This document shows positions 8,276 to 18,243 of a stretch of DNA of 64,000 nucleotides, piece after piece. The position numbers and the translations under genes were made by a program. The stretch lies in NCBI GenBank assembly GCA_002786385.1, contig PGCN01000003.1:124001-188000 (forward strand), read 5' to 3'. The notes beneath the pieces are model-generated. The model worked only from the letters and a program-made list of their open reading frames with translations, was not told where the DNA came from and did not search any database. Every line of letters begins with the position of its first letter. Positions within the stretch are counted from its first letter, which is position 1. This stretch comes from Flavobacterium sp. FEMGT703F (GTDB taxonomy: Bacteria > Bacteroidota > Bacteroidia > Flavobacteriales > Flavobacteriaceae).

Positions 8276-9991
8276 TTAATTGTTTTTAAATACAATGGTG
8301 AAAGTGGTTCCTTTTCCAACCGTACTTTCCACATTGATAGTGCCGCCCATAGCTTCGACTTGAGATTTTACCAAATACAAGCCTAAACCTTTACTGTCCG
8401 GGTGGTTGTGGAATCTTTGGTACAAACCAAAAATTTTATCTCGGTTTCTCACCAAATCAATACCCACACCATTGTCTTTGAAGGTTAAAACCAAATTATC
8501 ACCTTCTACTTTAGAGGAGATGTTTACTTTTAACTGTCGGTTCTCCGAACGGTATTTAATTGCGTTAGTCAATAAATTTAAAAAAATACTTTCTAAATAG
8601 GACTTGTTGATGTTTAAAATCGAAACCTCTTCCAAATCTATTTTAAGTATGGGTTTGTGTAATCCTATCAAGAAACTCAGCTGATTGAAGACATTTTCGA
8701 AAATCTCTTTAATCAGTACTTTTTCTTTATGAATGGACGGATTATCTTTAATGATAACCACCTTAACCAAGTCGTTGATGGTTTCGTTTAAAAGGTGGGT
8801 CGATTTTGTGAATCCGGAAATAATCTCTTTCAATTCCGGATCTTCTATGTCCATATCTTCTACCAAGTTCAACAAACCGGTCAAATTTGATAATGGCGCT
8901 CGAAGGTTGTGCGAAGTAATGTAAGAGAACTGTTTTAAGTCCTTGTTATTTTGTGTCAACTCCCGAATCAGTTGTTCTCGCTCTTTTTCTTTGTTCTTTT
9001 CTTCGGTCACATCTCTCTGAATCGAAATCCAGTGGGAATGTTCTCCGTCTTTATCTGTTACCGGAATCATGGAAAAGTTATTCCAGAATTCCTCGCCATT
9101 TTTCTTGTAATTAACGGTCTCTACAAAGCATTCTCTGTATTCTTGAATCGCTGTTTTTAACTTGTCAAATTCCAACATGTCCGATTTGGCTCCAATGAAC
9201 ATGATAGGCGACTTCCCAATGACTTCTTCTGCCGTATATCCGGTCATGTCAGTAAAAGCCGAGTTGACGAAGATGATATTCGGAATTACATTTTGAGAAG
9301 TGTCGATATCCGTAATCATGACGGCATCTTTGGTTTGAGTAATCACGGTTTCCAATAATCTCAAACGTTGCTCTTCTTCTTTTTGTTTGGTAACGTCCTG
9401 AATGGCTCCAATCATTCGGATGGGTTTGCCGTCTTTGTCTTTTACTAAAAATCCCCTATCGAAAACATATTTGTAACTCCCGTCAGCACATTGAAAACGG
9501 TATTCGTCTTGCCATTTTTCGGTTTTTTGCTCCAAAAAGGAATACAATTTAACCGACATCTTTAAGCTGTCTTCAGGGTGAATGCGTTCAAACCACCATT
9601 TCGATGTTTTGCCGACTTCTTCTTTCTTGTATCCGAAAACACCTTGAATTCCTTTATTCCACAAAAAACTGTCGTCCTCAATTTTCCAATCCCAAATCGT
9701 ATCGCTGGTCGCTTTCGCTACTATATCGTATCGCTCATTGGATTCTAAAATTTCATTGTTGGTAATTTGAAGCTTTTCAAAAACAGATTTGTTATTTTTT
9801 TCGTTGTGCAATAAGATGAATTTCAGAATGATGCCCGAAATTAAGATGAAAATAAAGTCTTTGATGTATAGATATAAGGAAGTACTCTCAGTGTTTTTGG
9901 TATAATCTAAAAAAAATTGGTGGCCAACGAAAGCCACAAACATTAATATAAGGACGTAGATTAATGTAATTTTATTCGAATTATTTTTCAT
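8276..9991 (-). CDS. Membrane-anchored PAS-PAS sensor histidine kinase
   Basis: Two N-terminal membrane helices (about residues 9-28 and 42-62 from the start MKNNSNK) are followed by two PAS/PAC modules. The first begins around NERYDIVAKATSDTIWDW, the second at AVMITDIDTS and ends at IQRDVTEEK. A short coiled linker, the HisKA phospho-acceptor in TSHNLRAPL, then HATPase_c with N-box NLLTNAIKYR and G-boxes DNGVGI and KGLGLYLV complete the protein of about 571 residues. A longer version starting with TTG at 10048 is possible but less likely. A TATATTTG box ends only 5 nt before the ATG. The gene pairs with the downstream response regulator and resembles the pair at 59624-61328. Confidence 0.88.
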   Translation of the reverse strand: MKNNSNKITLIYVLILMFVAFVGHQFFLDYTKNTESTSLYLYIKDFIFILISGIILKFILLHNEKNNKSVFEKLQITNNEILESNERYDIVAKATSDTIWDWKIEDDSFLWNKGIQGVFGYKKEEVGKTSKWWFERIHPEDSLKMSVKLYSFLEQKTEKWQDEYRFQCADGSYKYVFDRGFLVKDKDGKPIRMIGAIQDVTKQKEEEQRLRLLETVITQTKDAVMITDIDTSQNVIPNIIFVNSAFTDMTGYTAEEVIGKSPIMFIGAKSDMLEFDKLKTAIQEYRECFVETVNYKKNGEEFWNNFSMIPVTDKDGEHSHWISIQRDVTEEKNKEKEREQLIRELTQNNKDLKQFSYITSHNLRAPLSNLTGLLNLVEDMDIEDPELKEIISGFTKSTHLLNETINDLVKVVIIKDNPSIHKEKVLIKEIFENVFNQLSFLIGLHKPILKIDLEEVSILNINKSYLESIFLNLLTNAIKYRSENRQLKVNISSKVEGDNLVLTFKDNGVGIDLVRNRDKIFGLYQRFHNHPDSKGLGLYLVKSQVEAMGGTINVESTVGKGTTFTIVFKNN

Positions 9992-10126
9992 TACACCAAA
10001 TATAAAGATTTTAGACCAAGTTTGAAAATTTGAGAGAAAACTTATCAAGGTTTTTATGAACTTTTGCTCTAATTTTAAGAAACAGTAAACTAATGCACTA
10101 ATGGTTTTTTATCTGAAAATAAAGTG

Positions 10127-10134
10127 TACCTTTG
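10127..10134 (+). promoter_or_regulatory. -7 box of typA
   Basis: TACCTTTG matches the flavobacterial -7 consensus exactly and lies 19 nt before the typA ATG. This rules out the longer in-frame start at 10124, which would begin upstream of the transcription start. No clean -33 TTG is seen. Confidence 0.5.
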
Positions 10135-10153
10135 CACCCACAAAAAAGCACAC

Positions 10154-11950
10154 ATGGAATCTATCAGAAACATTGCAATTATTGCGCACGTTGACCACGG
10201 TAAGACTACTTTGGTTGATAAAATTATGTACCACTGTCAACTCTTTCGCGAAAACGAAAACACGGGCGACTTAATCCTCGACAACAACGACTTAGAGCGT
10301 GAAAGAGGTATTACCATTACGTCTAAGAATGTTTCTGTAATGTACAAAGGCACTAAAATTAACATTATTGATACTCCGGGCCACGCCGATTTTGGTGGTG
10401 AAGTAGAGCGCGTATTGAACATGGCCGATGGTGTTTGTTTGTTAGTAGATGCCTTCGAAGGACCAATGCCGCAAACCCGTTTTGTATTGCAAAAAGCCAT
10501 CGACTTAGGATTGAAACCTTGTGTGGTTATCAATAAAGTAGATAAAGAAAACTGTACACCGGAAGAAGTACACGAAAAAGTATTTGACCTAATGTTCGAA
10601 TTAGGTGCCGAAGAATGGCAGTTGGATTTCCCAACTGTGTACGGTTCCGCCAAAAATAACTGGATGTCGGATCACTGGGAAAATGTTACTACTAACATCG
10701 AACCGCTTTTGGATATGGTGGTTGAACACGTACCGGCTCCTAAAGTGGCTGAAGGAACACCACAAATGCTTATTACTTCTTTAGACTTCTCTTCGTTCAC
10801 CGGTCGTATCGCGATTGGTCGTTTGGAAAGAGGTGTTTTGAAAGAAGGAATGCCAATTTCTTTGGTAAAAAGAGATGGCAAAGTAATCAAATCAAGAATT
10901 AAAGAACTACACACTTTTGAAGGTTTGGGCCGTAAAAAAGTAGAAAGTGTAGTAGCCGGAGATATTTGTGCTATTGTTGGAATCGAAGGTTTTGAAATTG
11001 GTGATACTGTTGCCGATTTCGAAAATCCGGAAGCTTTACAAACTATCGCTATCGACGAGCCAACGATGAGCATGTTATTCACCATCAACGATTCACCTTT
11101 CTTTGGGAAAGAAGGCAAGTTTGTAACCTCTCGTCACATCAAAGATCGTTTGGCGAAAGAATTAGAGAAAAACTTAGCCCTTCGTGTAGCCGATACCGAT
11201 TCTGCGGATAAATTCATGGTATTCGGTCGTGGTGTATTGCACTTGTCAGTATTAATCGAAACCATGCGTCGTGAAGGTTACGAGTTACAAATCGGGCAAC
11301 CGCAAGTAATCATCAAAGAAATTGACGGCGTAAAATGTGAACCTATCGAAGAATTAACTATCGACTTACCGGAGCACGTTTCAGGAAGAGCCGTTGAGTT
11401 TGTATCAGTACGTAAAGGCGAAATGCTTTCTATGGAAGGAAAAGGCGAGCGCATGATTATCAAATTCAATATTCCGTCACGAGGTATCATCGGTTTGAGA
11501 AATCAATTGTTGACTGCTACTGCCGGAGAAGCCATCATGGCACACCGTTTCATTGGTTACGAACCATTCAAAGGAGAAATCGCAGGTCGTATCAACGGTT
11601 CGTTAATCTCTATGGAAAACGGAAAAGCGATTCCATATTCTATCAATAAATTACAAGATCGCGGTAAATTCTTTGTTGATCCGAATGAAGATATCTACGA
11701 AGGACAAGTGGTTGGAGAAAACTCACGTGGCGATGATATGACCATCAATATCACCAAAACCAAACAGTTAACCAACTTCCGTTCTGCCGGTGCCGACGAT
11801 AAAAACAAAATCGTTCCGGCCATCAAGTTCTCTTTAGAAGAAGCTTTGGAATACATTCAAAAAGATGAATATGTTGAGGTAACACCTAAATCGTTGCGTT
11901 TGCGTAAAATCTATTTGAACGAAAATGACAGAAAACGTTTCAAAATGTAA
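10154..11950 (+). CDS. typA: Ribosome-associated translational GTPase TypA/BipA
   Basis: GTPase of the EF-G family that acts on the ribosome, with roles in large-subunit assembly and stress growth. From MESIRNIAIIAH the product has 598 residues, the usual length. GTP-binding motifs are all present: AHVDHGKTT (G1), DTPGHADFGGEVER (G3), NKVDKE (G4) and GSAK (G5). EF-Tu-like domain II, the EF-G-like C domain around HVSGRAVEFVSVRKGEM, and the BipA-specific C-terminal domain ending KIYLNENDRKRFKM follow. It is a single-gene unit between its -7 box and a terminator. Confidence 0.97.
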   Translation: MESIRNIAIIAHVDHGKTTLVDKIMYHCQLFRENENTGDLILDNNDLERERGITITSKNVSVMYKGTKINIIDTPGHADFGGEVERVLNMADGVCLLVDAFEGPMPQTRFVLQKAIDLGLKPCVVINKVDKENCTPEEVHEKVFDLMFELGAEEWQLDFPTVYGSAKNNWMSDHWENVTTNIEPLLDMVVEHVPAPKVAEGTPQMLITSLDFSSFTGRIAIGRLERGVLKEGMPISLVKRDGKVIKSRIKELHTFEGLGRKKVESVVAGDICAIVGIEGFEIGDTVADFENPEALQTIAIDEPTMSMLFTINDSPFFGKEGKFVTSRHIKDRLAKELEKNLALRVADTDSADKFMVFGRGVLHLSVLIETMRREGYELQIGQPQVIIKEIDGVKCEPIEELTIDLPEHVSGRAVEFVSVRKGEMLSMEGKGERMIIKFNIPSRGIIGLRNQLLTATAGEAIMAHRFIGYEPFKGEIAGRINGSLISMENGKAIPYSINKLQDRGKFFVDPNEDIYEGQVVGENSRGDDMTINITKTKQLTNFRSAGADDKNKIVPAIKFSLEEALEYIQKDEYVEVTPKSLRLRKIYLNENDRKRFKM

Positions 11951-11973
11951 TTTTTGAAATCATTATAAAAGAG

Positions 11974-12004
11974 AAACCCATTCGTAACTGAATGGGTTTT
12001 TTAT
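11974..12004 (+). terminator. typA terminator
   Basis: A perfect 10-bp stem (AAACCCATTC with GAATGGGTTT), a 6-nt loop and a T run starting 24 nt after the typA stop. Confidence 0.88.
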
Positions 12005-12009
12005 TTACT

Positions 12010-12150
12010 GCGTCAAATCACTTCGCTCGTGTGGAGCTATTTCCGGCTATCCGTTCCAATCTTTTTTGTGTCACCCTGAGCGCAGTCGAAGGGCTTTTAT
12101 GCTAACAAAAAAGGATTTCCACTTCTATCCGGGCTAGGACAAAGCAGTTT
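12010..12150. repeat. Candidate remnant of a dispersed intergenic repeat
   Basis: The spacer between the typA terminator and the esterase gene is less AT-rich than other spacers. It contains CACCCTGAGCGCAGTCGAAG (12074-12093), which I recognise from memory as a dispersed intergenic sequence in Bacteroidota genomes. It also holds two similar segments, GCTATTTCCGGCTATCCG (12038-12055) and GATTTCCACTTCTATCCGGG (12114-12133), whose sequence is partly repeated. No coding frame is evident. Whether it is repeated in this genome cannot be tested here. Confidence 0.4.
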
Positions 12151-12211
12151 TCAGAATACCGACGCCAATCTGTCAAATCGAGATTATTCGTTTGCCATCT
12201 TTCAGAAACTT

Positions 12212-13129
12212 CTATCGCTGCAACAAAAAGGCAAAAGGAATGTGAAGTCTTTCCGACCAAGCTTCCTCAGAATGGTTTTTTCCGGGGAAGAATTGTGTAG
12301 TCCAATGGGCAGCCGTAAATCCTTTTTCTGTCATCACAGCATCAGCTCTTTTTTGCAATGGCGGATACAAGGCATCTAAGGTTTGGTCTCCGTAATCAAA
12401 GTATATTCGGTGCGTTTTAGGATCAGGCAACTGCTTTCTCATGTACGCATAAAAAGCGTCCGGAATCGGATTATTTTCTACCGCAAAAATACCCGGCCAA
12501 TGCGTCGAAATACAAGCCGCTGCTCCAAAAACTTGCGGATATTCACAAATCGCATACAAGGAAATCAAACCGCCCATACTGGAGCCGGCTATAAAGGTAT
12601 TGTCTTTGTCCGGAGCAGTAGCAAATCTTTTGTCGATAAAGGGTTTTAATTCGGTTACCAAAAACTTTAAATACAAGTCGGAGTAAGGTTTGAAAACTTC
12701 TTTGGTTCGACCGGCTTTTTGCAATTGCGCTGTAACAGTATCTTTTTGAACAGCCGTCAAGCTTTCATATGGCTTTTGCGGAAAATATTCAGGATGTCTT
12801 TTAGCAGCTATATTCCAAATGCCTACTACTATGAATTTTTTTACTTTACCTTCCGCATTCAATTTACCGGCGACTTCGTCTACTTCCCAAGCTTGTTTGT
12901 TCCAAGTGGTATTGGCGTCAAATAGCATCTGACCATCGTGCATGTAAATTACCGCGTATTTTTCGGTAGTGTTGTAGCCTTTTGGTAGCCAAACATCGAT
13001 GTTTCGTGCGTCTACAAAAGCCGACTTAAAGTTTTCAAAACGCTGTACAAAACCACTGGAGACTTTCAGTTCTTGCGCTTGAATCCAACTGTGGACAACT
13101 AATAACAAAAGACTAAAAGTGGTTTTCAT
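12212..13129 (-). CDS. Secreted alpha/beta-hydrolase esterase (esterase D / enterobactin-esterase-like fold)
   Basis: A 305-residue hydrolase with an N-terminal signal peptide ending near IQAQE. The nucleophile serine is in GSSMGG, the likely acid lies in YFDYGDQTLD and the likely histidine in GKNHSEEAW, in the order expected for the family. YMHDGQMLFD is the typical strand and oxyanion region of the esterase D-like group. Members hydrolyse carboxylic, acetyl or siderophore esters; the substrate here is unknown. It begins 3 nt after the stop of the large T9SS cargo gene, so the two are probably co-transcribed. Confidence 0.82.
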   Translation of the reverse strand: MKTTFSLLLLVVHSWIQAQELKVSSGFVQRFENFKSAFVDARNIDVWLPKGYNTTEKYAVIYMHDGQMLFDANTTWNKQAWEVDEVAGKLNAEGKVKKFIVVGIWNIAAKRHPEYFPQKPYESLTAVQKDTVTAQLQKAGRTKEVFKPYSDLYLKFLVTELKPFIDKRFATAPDKDNTFIAGSSMGGLISLYAICEYPQVFGAAACISTHWPGIFAVENNPIPDAFYAYMRKQLPDPKTHRIYFDYGDQTLDALYPPLQKRADAVMTEKGFTAAHWTTQFFPGKNHSEEAWSERLHIPFAFLLQR

Positions 13130-13132
13130 GTT

Positions 13133-16100
13133 TTATCGTTTTAAAGTAAAATGGCCTTTGGCGCTGCGTCCGTCTTCAAACTGAATGGAATACCAATAAT
13201 CGTCGGCAGGCATCTGGTGTCCGTTATAGGTGCCGTCCCAACCGATTTCAGTAGTGCTGAGTTGTTTTAGCAATTTACCATAGCGGTCAAAAATATAAAT
13301 AGTAGAACGGTAGTTGTACAAAGCACTTACGCCTTTCACATTCCAATAATCGTGGAATCCGTCGCCGTTTGGTGTGAAGTATTTCGGAATTCCTAATACA
13401 GGTACTACAATCGGACCTACTACACCACAACCATTTTTGTCACGGACATAAAGTGTATGGAAACCAATTTGTACATTGGTAAAGAAACCGGTATCGCGAT
13501 ACGGACCGCTTTCGTCATCCAAAGCATATTCGTAATCTCCGGAACCGTTCACGGTTACGGCAATTGAATTAATGTCTTGTAAGTCTTCTATAGCAATATT
13601 CTGAATCGAAGCAATTTCCGAACCGATTACAGTAATCACTCTCGTTTTGGTACAACCAAAACTGTTGCGAACTACCACGCTGTAAACGCCCGGTGTATTC
13701 ACGGTAAGTGTATAGTTAATTCGCCCCGGCATGATGGTATTGTTTTCATACCATTGGTAAGTATAAGCAGAAGAAGGCGTATTGTCTATAATTCCCGCAT
13801 CCAACAAGGCTTCGGTTGCCGGTAAACAAATAATAACTGTTTCTTCTTGGTCAATTTTTGGTGTCGGATTGACTACAAAAGGGATTACAGTTTGAGCTGT
13901 ACAGCTTGTATTGGTAGGATTTTCCACTACCACAGTTACATTTTGCGTACCCGTTCTAAACGGATTCGGAAGTTGGTTGGGAACAGTGCTCGGAATCAAT
14001 GCATTGTTTTCGTCATAGAAATACACATTCATGCCGGTTTGTGTGCCTAAAATTTGAGCCGTAATTCCCGAAGTGTCAAAATCATACAAACCATCTTGAT
14101 TTAATGATTCAACTTCATCATCACAAACAGTCACCAAAGCAGGATTTACAGAAAAGGCTTGTGGTAAATCATCTACGATAAACTGTAATTGTACTTCGTC
14201 ATAACAAGGTTGACCACCGGTTTGTGTAGTATTGTTACTTACTCGGATAGTAATGGTCTCCGAACCGTTTACAAAATACGGATTGGTAAAGGGTACAATC
14301 TGAGTGCCATCGGCTCGGTAGTATTTCACATTGACGCCGGTTTGTCCGTTCAAAACAGTGGCGGCTAAGTTGGAAGTATCAAACCCGAAAATGCCGTCTT
14401 GGTCATCGTCACAAGCTCTAATGAGGTTTGCAGCATTAACCGGATTGGCTACCGGTGTTGGTTCAACCACCACATCGAAAGTTTTAAAACCAAAACAAGA
14501 ATTGTCTAAAGTACTGTCTACACGAACCCAAATAGTTTGCGTATTCGGGAAACCGATATTTCTGTAGTTGGTAATGTCTGTTATGGCTAACGAGTTTCCT
14601 GCGGCATCCGTTTCAGCTAAGAAATCGGCCTCCGTTTTATAAAACTTGATGCTGACATTGGCAGGTAAAATCGCCGCTAAACTGTTTTGAATCGCTGTAA
14701 AGTTGAATGGTCCCGAGATACCGTCGTAGTCGTTATTTATCGCATCCAAATAGTCGTCACACAAATATTGGTTTGGAATAACAAAGCTGGGCGGAATTTG
14801 TGTTACTGAAACTACTATGTCAATTCGTGCTACTCGGTAACAGCCATTGTTGTTTTCTACCCTAACATAAACACTAGCGTTACCGGAAGTGTAAGCGATA
14901 GGATTGGTGATTTGTGCTGCAGTGATTTCGTTTTCAGCCGCATTAAGAGAAGTGAAATAGGTAAAGGTTTCATTTTGATAATTCGCCGAAATCACATCGT
15001 TTTTTTGCGTTAAGTTGAAGATGGAAATACCATCGGTATCATCATCACATTGTTTGAGGGAAATAGGAGTAGTAATTACAGGTAAAGCATAAGTTGTTAG
15101 TATGGCCGCATCAGAATACAATCCGCAACTGTTACCGTTTTTATTCAGAAAAACACGGTATTGGTAGCCCACCATAGCCGGTGAAACATTCGAAACCGTT
15201 AGTGTTGCAGTAGTAGTGCCACTGTAAGTTGAATTATTGGTCAAGTTTGTCCAAGTCAAGCCATTATCGGTAGACAGTTGCCATAAATAGCTATCTACTG
15301 CTACAGACGTTAGTGTAAATACAGCCGATTGTAATTCACAGGTAGTTACATCTTGCGGTTGTACCGAGATGGAAATAGGTGCTGAAATAGTGTAATTTCC
15401 ATTGGGAACACCGTAGCCGCTTGCGCTTAATACTAAACCTTCTCCGGCCATGGTTACCGGTGTGTCACCAAGAATACCATCGCCGTTTTCGTCTGTAAAT
15501 CCGGCTTCCGTAACATCAAAGCAACCGTCATCATCACTGTCTAATTCTATATAGTTGAAAATACCATCGCCATCTGTATCTGCTATAGTGTAATTGATTG
15601 TGCCACTATCCGGATTAGTTTCTAACGAATTGGCAATACCATTACTTCCAACCGGACTTGTGGTTATTCCATTGGTATTGTTGCTGTTACTCGGGCTTCC
15701 CGATTCGATGATGTCGAAAATCCCATCGTTATCGCTGTCCATATCCAAATAGTTAGGTACGCCGTCATTGTCTTTATCATCGGGTGTGATTCCTGTTCCA
15801 AAAATATCATCTATCCCGTCGCGATTTGCATCTACTCCGGATAATGCGGTGAAGTTAACACCTTGCGATTCTACATAATCAGGAATCGTATCATTATCAC
15901 TGTCAAAATCGTTTTGGTCCGGTACGCCATCATTGTCAGTATCTTTAGGGACACAAGTTGCAATCAAACGCAAGGCAGCTCTACTGCTGTTGGAATCCAC
16001 TAAATTAATGTTGGTAATTGTAATCGAATTGATTAAGTTTGCTTTGATGGAAAATGTGCCAGTACCAGGAGGTAAAGCAATGTTGTCATTCAAGCGGAAT

Positions 16101-18229
16101 CGAATTTCAAAAGAAGAATATTGGGTAACACCACTTTCAAAAATGCCATCGTAATTGGTGTCAATTAGAATTTGGTCATTAGGATTTAATACGGTAAGTG
16201 TTTTGTTAATCGGGCATTTTATTCTGAACTCTGTTGACGCCGTAAAGTAATCACTACTAGCTGCTACTGTAGCATATTCTACAGACAAGCTGATTGGATT
16301 GTTAAAAGTTGCAATATAACTTACACTGTTGTTTTTTCCGGTGGCGGCTTCAGTAGCAAAGTTTCCTAAAGCATCACCAGTAATAGGAGTAGCCGACGGT
16401 GTTCCGGTACCTGCAAAACTTAAACTTCCAATAAACGGATTAATATAGTCTCCTACAAATACTGAACCCAAGGTAGTATTGGTTAGATTGACTCCCAAAT
16501 CGCCATAAGATTCAGTACAGTTGGTAATCCCATCGTTATCGTTATCGATATCTACGTTGTTGATGATACCATCATTTTCATCATCAGTCGGACAAGAACT
16601 TACCGGGATTTCATTAGAATTGATCGGTAAGGTACAACTTGATATGGTAGCAGAAACATAGTAATAACCCGGGCCCAAAGCCGAAGGTGTATAACTGCTG
16701 TTGGTGGCACCGGCTATAGGATTGCCGTTAAAATACCACTGAAACGTGTCAAACGGACTCAATGTATTGACCGAAAGTACCGTATTGGGAATACAGCTTA
16801 ATTGGTTAGGATCCAATTGCGTGAAAGAAACTTCGGGTTCAAAAGTAAATCCCGAGTAGTAACCCCCAAAAGTAGCAGCACCACTGGAACCGTAAGCAGC
16901 CAAATATAACTCTTGGGTTGAGAAAACAGAAACATTTCCACTTAGTCCGGTGATAACATAAGTTTCATAGTCAACATTCCCTTGAACTGCAGTCGGACCG
17001 TTTACGTTGGCGATAACGGATAAAGCGGCCAAAGAGTAAGGAGTGCCATCGATAACAAAACTCAAAGTAGCACCAACTTTGGTAACTATAGTTACTCTTC
17101 CGGTAAATTGACGAGAACCTACATAATCAATTGCAGGAATATTATCAATGATTCTTGGGGTTTGACAGCTCAGTGGCGGTACAAAGAACAATTCCTGATT
17201 GCGCTGGTCGGTAGCACCGTTATCACCTATGCTTTGGTAAGCGAATACCTTTTGACTTGTTTGAACGTACAAATTGCCTGCGGCATCAAAATTAGAACCG
17301 TCTAACACCAAATAATCTCCGGCATTGATGGTGAAATTGGGTGTGGTTGCACCGGATAAAAACACTTCGGTATTGTCTGAATCGGCTACTAAGAGTACTG
17401 TTTCCACGGCATCTATACCGGTACTTTTTATAAAAATGTATTCTGTATTGCTAATTCTTTCCAGGGGAACTATTTGATCAAAGCCCAAGTCGAGATTTCC
17501 TTGTGCATTACTGCCTCCAAAGGAGCCACAATTCAGGGCAATGGGTTTGTCTGAAGTCACAAGCGCACCTATGAGTCCGGCACGATTCGGATCGTGTGGT
17601 CCTTGCACTGTCATTACATAACTTTCGCCACTGTTGAGTACAATACTGAAAGGTGCATCCCCGGTACCGCTGTTAACCGGTTGAATGCCTGTTCCAAAAT
17701 CACTAAAGTTAATAGTGGTATTGTTCTCGGTGGCTAAGACTGAAATGAAGGTGGAATGAATGTCGAAATAGTTGGCGACTTGCAAATTCGTCAAAGCGCC
17801 GACTCTGAAATGCGTGCCCAAGGAAGCTTTTCCTTTAGAAACCAATTGCCCGGCTTGATTGCCGCTACCGGCAGTTACCCTGGCCGACACATAAATCAAG
17901 TCATCGGCTTCTACGATGTATCCTTTGTTGGAAAAGGCAATGTTGGAAGAACTCGAATCAATATGCAACTGAGTGTCATTTCCGAAACCAACGTAATAGA
18001 CATAAGGATTACTCCTGGAAACGATTCCGGTAATGGTGTTGCCGCCCAATTCTATAATTCTGAAATTGATAGGATTAACGTTGGGCGTAGAGATATATAA
18101 ATATTGGTCTTCGGAAATTACAGAACTGGATCCGGATAAAGGTGGAATGTAATGTGTTTTACTAAATTGGGCGTAACAATTTGCCGAAAAAATAGCGATT
18201 ACTAACCAAAAAAATAACTTCTTTTTCAT
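13133..18229 (-). CDS. Very large T9SS cargo protein with type B sorting domain (gliding-motility-associated C-terminal domain)
   Basis: A 1698-residue secreted protein. A signal peptide ends near NCYAQ. Roughly residues 30-460 resemble the IgGFc-binding N-terminal domain found in Bacteroidota adhesins. An Ig-like segment follows, then calcium-binding thrombospondin type 3-like stretches (DTDNDGVPDQNDFDSDNDT and three similar blocks). The region of about 950-1450 contains repeated modules, each opening with a CDDD/CDDE-type motif (QCDDDTDGI, LCDDYLD, ACDDDQDGIFGFDTS, VCDDEVESLNQDGLYDFDTS). The last 90 residues, starting YFTPNGDGFHDYW, form the type B sorting domain recognised by the type IX secretion system. 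It is probably a cell-surface or released adhesin. Confidence 0.9.
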   Translation of the reverse strand: MKKKLFFWLVIAIFSANCYAQFSKTHYIPPLSGSSSVISEDQYLYISTPNVNPINFRIIELGGNTITGIVSRSNPYVYYVGFGNDTQLHIDSSSSNIAFSNKGYIVEADDLIYVSARVTAGSGNQAGQLVSKGKASLGTHFRVGALTNLQVANYFDIHSTFISVLATENNTTINFSDFGTGIQPVNSGTGDAPFSIVLNSGESYVMTVQGPHDPNRAGLIGALVTSDKPIALNCGSFGGSNAQGNLDLGFDQIVPLERISNTEYIFIKSTGIDAVETVLLVADSDNTEVFLSGATTPNFTINAGDYLVLDGSNFDAAGNLYVQTSQKVFAYQSIGDNGATDQRNQELFFVPPLSCQTPRIIDNIPAIDYVGSRQFTGRVTIVTKVGATLSFVIDGTPYSLAALSVIANVNGPTAVQGNVDYETYVITGLSGNVSVFSTQELYLAAYGSSGAATFGGYYSGFTFEPEVSFTQLDPNQLSCIPNTVLSVNTLSPFDTFQWYFNGNPIAGATNSSYTPSALGPGYYYVSATISSCTLPINSNEIPVSSCPTDDENDGIINNVDIDNDNDGITNCTESYGDLGVNLTNTTLGSVFVGDYINPFIGSLSFAGTGTPSATPITGDALGNFATEAATGKNNSVSYIATFNNPISLSVEYATVAASSDYFTASTEFRIKCPINKTLTVLNPNDQILIDTNYDGIFESGVTQYSSFEIRFRLNDNIALPPGTGTFSIKANLINSITITNINLVDSNSSRAALRLIATCVPKDTDNDGVPDQNDFDSDNDTIPDYVESQGVNFTALSGVDANRDGIDDIFGTGITPDDKDNDGVPNYLDMDSDNDGIFDIIESGSPSNSNNTNGITTSPVGSNGIANSLETNPDSGTINYTIADTDGDGIFNYIELDSDDDGCFDVTEAGFTDENGDGILGDTPVTMAGEGLVLSASGYGVPNGNYTISAPISISVQPQDVTTCELQSAVFTLTSVAVDSYLWQLSTDNGLTWTNLTNNSTYSGTTTATLTVSNVSPAMVGYQYRVFLNKNGNSCGLYSDAAILTTYALPVITTPISLKQCDDDTDGISIFNLTQKNDVISANYQNETFTYFTSLNAAENEITAAQITNPIAYTSGNASVYVRVENNNGCYRVARIDIVVSVTQIPPSFVIPNQYLCDDYLDAINNDYDGISGPFNFTAIQNSLAAILPANVSIKFYKTEADFLAETDAAGNSLAITDITNYRNIGFPNTQTIWVRVDSTLDNSCFGFKTFDVVVEPTPVANPVNAANLIRACDDDQDGIFGFDTSNLAATVLNGQTGVNVKYYRADGTQIVPFTNPYFVNGSETITIRVSNNTTQTGGQPCYDEVQLQFIVDDLPQAFSVNPALVTVCDDEVESLNQDGLYDFDTSGITAQILGTQTGMNVYFYDENNALIPSTVPNQLPNPFRTGTQNVTVVVENPTNTSCTAQTVIPFVVNPTPKIDQEETVIICLPATEALLDAGIIDNTPSSAYTYQWYENNTIMPGRINYTLTVNTPGVYSVVVRNSFGCTKTRVITVIGSEIASIQNIAIEDLQDINSIAVTVNGSGDYEYALDDESGPYRDTGFFTNVQIGFHTLYVRDKNGCGVVGPIVVPVLGIPKYFTPNGDGFHDYWNVKGVSALYNYRSTIYIFDRYGKLLKQLSTTEIGWDGTYNGHQMPADDYWYSIQFEDGRSAKGHFTLKR

Positions 18230-18243
18230 TCGCTAAAATTAGG

